9,560 nucleotides of DNA from Candidatus Margulisiibacteriota bacterium (GTDB taxonomy: Bacteria; Margulisbacteria; WOR-1; O2-12-FULL-45-9): positions 1 through 9,560 of the forward strand of contig JAHIZU010000220.1 in NCBI GenBank assembly GCA_018814265.1, given 5' to 3'. The notes below the pieces were generated by a model. It was not told the DNA's origin. It saw only the letters and a list, made by a program, of their open reading frames with translations, and made no database searches. Of the stretch, positions 6,497 through 9,560 are shown one piece after another (the stretch's first letter is position 1; each line of letters opens with the position of its first letter). Both the position numbers and the translations under genes were made by a program.

Positions 6497-7689
6497 ATTT
6501 TTTTTAATTTCGCCCTGACCTTGATCGGTAAACCAAACAAATTGATAAAGCCCTCTGCATCTTTTTGATTATAAACTTCTTCTTTTTCAAATGTCGCCAG
6601 ATCCGGCCGGTACAAGGAGTTAACGGATTTCCGGCCAACCACCAGACAAGTCCCTTTAAATAATTTGAGCCGCACAGTGCCGCTGACCGGCTCCTGGGTC
6701 TTGGCAATAAATGCATCCAGCGCTTCTTTCAGCGGAGAATACCATTGGCCATTATAGACCAATTCCGCGTAGCGTTGAGCAACCAATTGTTTATAATGCA
6801 AAGTATCCCGGTCCAGGGCGATAGATTCCAAGGCCTGGTGAGCCGCATAAAGGATCGTGCCGCCCGGTGTTTCATAAACCCCGCGCGACTTAATCCCGAC
6901 CAAGCGATTTTCCACAATATCAACCCGACCAATGCCATGCTGGCCGCCAAGCTTGTTCACCTGCTTGATCAGTTCAACCGGGCTCAGCTTCTTACCGTTA
7001 ACCGCCGTTGGCCGACCTTGGTCAAAGTCGATCTCAACATAGGCTGGCTTATTCGGCGCTTTATCCGGAGAAACCGTCAGGATGAACATATCATCTTTAG
7101 GCTCAAACCAGGGATCTTCCAACACCCCACCCTCGTAACTAATGTGCCAGAGGTTGCGGTCTGAAGAATAGGGCTTAGCCTTGGTAACTGGAACAGGGAT
7201 GTTGCGTTTTTTAGCGTAGGCGATCTCTTCTTCCCGGCCTTTGATATCCCATTCCCGCCAAGGAGCCACGATCGTAATATCAGGCGCCAGGGCCTTATAG
7301 GTTAGCTCAAAACGCACCTGATCATTGCCCTTGCCTGTTGCGCCATGGCCCACGGCATCAGCTTTTTCCTTTTTTGCGATCTCGATCTGCTTTTTAGCGA
7401 TCAAGGGCCGAGCCACCGAAGTCCCCAGCAAATACTGGCCTTCATAGATAGCCCCGGACATAAGCATTGGGAAGAGGAAATCTTCAGCAAATTCTTTTTG
7501 CAGGTCCTCAATATAAATCTTGGAGGCCCCGGTCTTTAGGGCTTTTTCTTTTAAGCCGGTCAGTTCTTCTTCCTGCCCCAGATCCGCGGCAAAAGCAATG
7601 ACCTCACAGCCGTATTTTTCCTTGATCCAGGGGATCATGACCGAAGTATCCAGTCCTCCGGAATAGGCCAGGACGATTTTTTTGACCAT
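6493..7689 (-). CDS. argG: Argininosuccinate synthase
   Basis: This 398-residue enzyme joins citrulline and aspartate, using ATP with release of AMP and pyrophosphate, to make argininosuccinate. The N-terminal PP-loop AYSGGLDTS is at 8-16. Conserved segments follow: [14 protein letters not shown] at 86-99 for citrulline binding, [15 protein letters not shown] at 114-128 for aspartate and citrulline, and [20 protein letters not shown] at about 175-194. Many homologues read GCTGKGNDQ where this one has GATGKGNDQ, a mild change. Length is normal for the family. The ATG overlaps the argF stop by one base (TAATG), with GGAGGAG just upstream, so translation is coupled to argF. The stop codon TAG lies within the palindromic repeat, so insertion of that repeat may have set the exact C-terminus (KLKKM). 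Confidence 0.97.
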   Translation of the reverse strand: MVKKIVLAYSGGLDTSVMIPWIKEKYGCEVIAFAADLGQEEELTGLKEKALKTGASKIYIEDLQKEFAEDFLFPMLMSGAIYEGQYLLGTSVARPLIAKKQIEIAKKEKADAVGHGATGKGNDQVRFELTYKALAPDITIVAPWREWDIKGREEEIAYAKKRNIPVPVTKAKPYSSDRNLWHISYEGGVLEDPWFEPKDDMFILTVSPDKAPNKPAYVEIDFDQGRPTAVNGKKLSPVELIKQVNKLGGQHGIGRVDIVENRLVGIKSRGVYETPGGTILYAAHQALESIALDRDTLHYKQLVAQRYAELVYNGQWYSPLKEALDAFIAKTQEPVSGTVRLKLFKGTCLVVGRKSVNSLYRPDLATFEKEEVYNQKDAEGFINLFGLPIKVRAKLKKM

Positions 7690-8627
7690 TAGACTCCTCC
7701 TAAGAGTAAGGTTAAGATCGCCTTCTGCACATGCAGGCGGTTTTCCGCTTGATCAAAAACAACTGAATTTGGGCCGTCGATCACTTCGGCCGTGATCTCT
7801 TCTCCCCGATGAGCCGGCAAACAATGCATGACCATCACGTCTTTTTTAGCCAGGTCAACCAGCTGCTGATTTACCTGAAATTTAGCAAAGATTTTTTTAC
7901 GTTTTTTGCTTTCTTTTTCCTGGCCCATCGAAGCCCAAACATCTGTATAGATCACATCAGCGTCCTTAACCGCGCTGACCGGATCGTTTAAAATATCGAT
8001 CTCAATCCCGGCCTTTTTACCGTCCGCAAAGGCCAATTCAACAATCTCTTCTTTGGGTTCATAGCCCTTAGGTGCCGCGATCGTCAGGTTCATCCCAACC
8101 TTGGCAGCGGCAAACATCAGAGAATGACAAACGTTATTGCCATCGCCGATATAAGCGAACTTCAAGCCTTTTAAGCTCCCCTTTTTCTCGCGCACCGTGA
8201 AAAAGTCCGCCAGGGCCTGACAAGGATGAAGCAGATCAGACAGGGCATTGATGATCGGAACTGAAGCCTGCTGGGCTAATTCTAAAACCTTGGCATGTTC
8301 AAAGGTCCGGATGAGGATCGCATCTGCGTAACGAGACAGGGTCTTGGCCACATCACCAACTGTTTCTCGCACTCCCAGGCCGATCGCTTCCTGGTCCAGA
8401 TTGACTGCTAAACCTCCCAGCTGCCACATGCCAATCTCAAAGGAAACGCGAGTCCGGGTGCTGGGCTTTTCAAAGATCATAGCCAGGGATTTAGCCCAGA
8501 GATACTCGTGTTTTTCCCCTTGCTGCTGTTTTTTCTTAAGCTCGGCGGCGAGATCAAATATCTCCGCTACCTCGGCAGCAGACAAATCATGGATTGTAAT
8601 AAAATCTTTCTTAGAAAGTTTGCTCAT
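7689..8627 (-). CDS. argF: Ornithine carbamoyltransferase
   Basis: This 312-residue cytosolic enzyme makes citrulline from ornithine and carbamoyl phosphate. STRTR at 56-60 binds carbamoyl phosphate, together with HPCQ at 134-137. DVWASMG at 229-235 is the ornithine-binding SMG loop, and HCLPAHRG at 268-275 carries the active-site cysteine. The SMG loop separates it from aspartate carbamoyltransferase. I place the start at the ATG at 8625-8627 (MSKLSKKDF), matching family length. An upstream in-frame TTG at 8670-8672 would add 15 mostly hydrophobic residues with no family support. The ATG has no Shine-Dalgarno sequence: the bases before it read TTTCCTCC, the complement of one. A promoter-like pair ends nine bases upstream, so a leaderless message is possible. 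It is followed by argG with a one-base overlap. Confidence 0.96.
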   Translation of the reverse strand: MSKLSKKDFITIHDLSAAEVAEIFDLAAELKKKQQQGEKHEYLWAKSLAMIFEKPSTRTRVSFEIGMWQLGGLAVNLDQEAIGLGVRETVGDVAKTLSRYADAILIRTFEHAKVLELAQQASVPIINALSDLLHPCQALADFFTVREKKGSLKGLKFAYIGDGNNVCHSLMFAAAKVGMNLTIAAPKGYEPKEEIVELAFADGKKAGIEIDILNDPVSAVKDADVIYTDVWASMGQEKESKKRKKIFAKFQVNQQLVDLAKKDVMVMHCLPAHRGEEITAEVIDGPNSVVFDQAENRLHVQKAILTLLLGGV

Positions 8628-8636
8628 GGAGGAAAT

Positions 8637-8665
8637 AATATAGCATATCAAAGGAAAAAAGACAA
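8637..8665 (-). promoter_or_regulatory. Candidate sigma-70-type promoter for argFGH
   Basis: On the minus strand TTGTCT (8665-8660) and TATATT (8642-8637) are separated by 17 bases. They match the -35 consensus at 4 of 6 positions and the -10 consensus at 5 of 6. They lie in the 48-bp gap between nadE and argF. Transcription would start about at the argF ATG, or two or three bases before it. No arginine-repressor-type box was recognised. Confidence 0.5.
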
Positions 8666-8675
8666 ACCCCAATCT

Positions 8676-9407
8676 CTAGGGGTTAAAAACCGGCGGCAGG
8701 CACCTTTTGTGCTCTGTGGCTGCCATTTTTTGCTTTACTTTATCAACCAATTTCTTATCCAGACCGGCCAATTTCTTCTTTTCTAGACCAACAATGATCT
8801 TATCAAGCATCTCGTAGCTGATGCCCATTTCTTCCTCATCTGTTTGGCCATGCCAAAGCCCGGCAGAGGGTTTTCTTTCAATAATTACTTTGGGAATACC
8901 CAATTCTTCAGCCAATTCCCGGACCTGCGATTTTAGCAGCCCGCCAAGAGGCAGCAGGTCAACTCCCCCATCCCCATATTTGGTAAAATAACCCATAACC
9001 GACTCAGAACGATTGCCAGTGCCCACCACCAGATAATTTAATTTATTCGCCTGGTAATACAGCGAGATCATGCGCAAGCGCGGCCGTAAATTTGCAATGG
9101 CCAGATCCATTGCTTTACCATCGTAAGCTTTGCCTTCTAATTGAACGAACAATTCATTGTTGACTGTTTTTAAGTCGACCAATTCGGTGGGGATATCAAA
9201 CTTTTTCGCCAATTCCTGGGCGTGCTTCAAGTCCTCTTCCCCGCTGTAACAGGGCATCAGCAACCCTAAAACCTTATCAGGATAAGCCTTTTTACATAGC
9301 ACGCCAACCACTGCCGAATCTATGCCTCCGGACAGGCCAAAAACACAACCCTTGGCCCCAGCATCCTTGACCTTTTGTTCGATCCATTTAATTATTTTTT
9401 GCTTCAT
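8676..9407 (-). CDS. nadE: NH3-dependent NAD+ synthetase
   Basis: This 243-residue enzyme converts deamido-NAD to NAD with ATP and ammonia, the last step of NAD synthesis. The PP-loop SGGIDSA is at 26-32. NLRPRLRM is at 106-113, GTGNRSE at 129-135, GYFTKYGDGGVDLLP at 139-153, and KPSAGLWHGQTDEEEMG at 179-195; all are family signatures. There is no N-terminal nitrilase-type glutaminase domain, so it depends on free ammonia. The start is the ATG at 9405-9407, chosen because AAGGAGG lies six bases upstream and MKQKIIKWIEQKV fits the family. A longer frame reaching 9482 would add 25 residues of basic, non-family sequence. Its first 20 bases overlap the end of the preceding gene, suggesting coupled translation. 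argF follows after 48 bp. Confidence 0.96.
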   Translation of the reverse strand: MKQKIIKWIEQKVKDAGAKGCVFGLSGGIDSAVVGVLCKKAYPDKVLGLLMPCYSGEEDLKHAQELAKKFDIPTELVDLKTVNNELFVQLEGKAYDGKAMDLAIANLRPRLRMISLYYQANKLNYLVVGTGNRSESVMGYFTKYGDGGVDLLPLGGLLKSQVRELAEELGIPKVIIERKPSAGLWHGQTDEEEMGISYEMLDKIIVGLEKKKLAGLDKKLVDKVKQKMAATEHKRCLPPVFNP

Positions 9408-9560
9408 TGGTCGCCTCCTTTTGCGTCGTGGTATCATTTCGCTCTTTGAGCACTTGGTCAAAGATCGGCTGCCAATCGCCAAAGGCCTTATAAAGCACGA
9501 TAAAGTTCGGTTTCAGGTCCTGGGCCGTCTGGAAGATCTGATCAGGGTTTCTGCCGGAAA
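9388..9560 (-). CDS. C-terminal end of an unidentified protein (runs off window edge)
   Basis: One of the three minus-strand frames entering at the right edge (first full codon at 9558-9556) stays open to a TAA at 9388-9390. The other two stop early. It gives about 56 residues, beginning SGRNPDQIFQTAQDLKPNF and ending EATNEAKNN. The segment NFIVLYKAFGDWQPIFDQV looks like a folded domain end, followed by a polar tail. I do not recognise the family. It somewhat resembles the soluble tail of membrane glycosyltransferases, but that is a guess. The end overlaps nadE by 20 bases and contains the nadE ribosome binding site, as expected of a real operon neighbour. Confidence 0.6.
   Translation of the reverse strand, partial: SGRNPDQIFQTAQDLKPNFIVLYKAFGDWQPIFDQVLKERNDTTTQKEATNEAKNN

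Noticed and set aside
6444..6505. Rho-independent terminator (hairpin followed by eight T) on the plus strand
   Set aside because: The T-run is the complement of lysine codons at the end of argG, and no plus-strand gene leads into it.
8628..8672. TTG start at 8670-8672 giving argF 15 more residues
   Set aside because: The extension is hydrophobic, not seen in the family, and overlaps the promoter-like sequence.
9408..9482. Longer nadE start at 9482
   Set aside because: The ATG at 9407 has a strong ribosome binding site and fits the family; the extra region is read in another frame by the upstream gene.

Overview
The window is a compact bacterial gene cluster in which every gene lies on the minus strand. 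It therefore reads from high to low coordinates: an unidentified gene cut by the window edge, nadE, argF, argG, argH, ndk, pepA, a secreted protein of unknown function, metG, and finally an ORF6N-domain gene cut by the other edge. The genes overlap or are separated by a few bases, except for spacers of about 48 bp (nadE-argF), 67 bp (argH-argG) and 114 bp (metG-ORF6N). Base composition is moderate. The gene content is bacterial housekeeping. The mixed operon and the palindromic repeats suggest a poorly cultivated lineage, perhaps of the Margulisbacteria or Omnitrophota kind, but nothing in the window proves a phylum.

Layout by role. At 6493-8627 and 5013-6425 lie argF, argG and argH, the last three steps of arginine synthesis (ornithine to citrulline to argininosuccinate to arginine). 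The earlier genes argB, argC, argD and argJ are not here. Upstream, nadE makes NAD from deamido-NAD and ammonia. Downstream follow ndk (nucleoside triphosphate balance), pepA (M17 leucyl aminopeptidase) and metG (methionyl-tRNA synthetase). Spacing suggests one long transcript, probably with an internal promoter just before argF.

The interesting material is in repeats and small signals rather than the enzymes. (1) A palindromic repeat of about 119 bp (3003-3121) with AATGACCAAG ends lies inside the start of the unknown secreted protein. It encodes almost exactly that protein's signal peptide, including the start codon. (2) A second, unrelated palindromic repeat (6444-6496), able to fold into two hairpins on a common stem, lies between argG and argH and supplies the argG stop codon. 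(3) argF has no Shine-Dalgarno sequence but has a good -35/-10 pair ending nine bases before its ATG, so its message may be leaderless. (4) The ORF6N gene carries a perfect 7-3-7 palindrome directly before its ribosome binding site and a perfect 12-1-12 palindrome inside its coding sequence. (5) The unknown secreted protein contains two diverged copies of one domain.

I found no complete new defence or mobile system. The ORF6N gene is the only phage- or mobile-type gene, and it is incomplete here.
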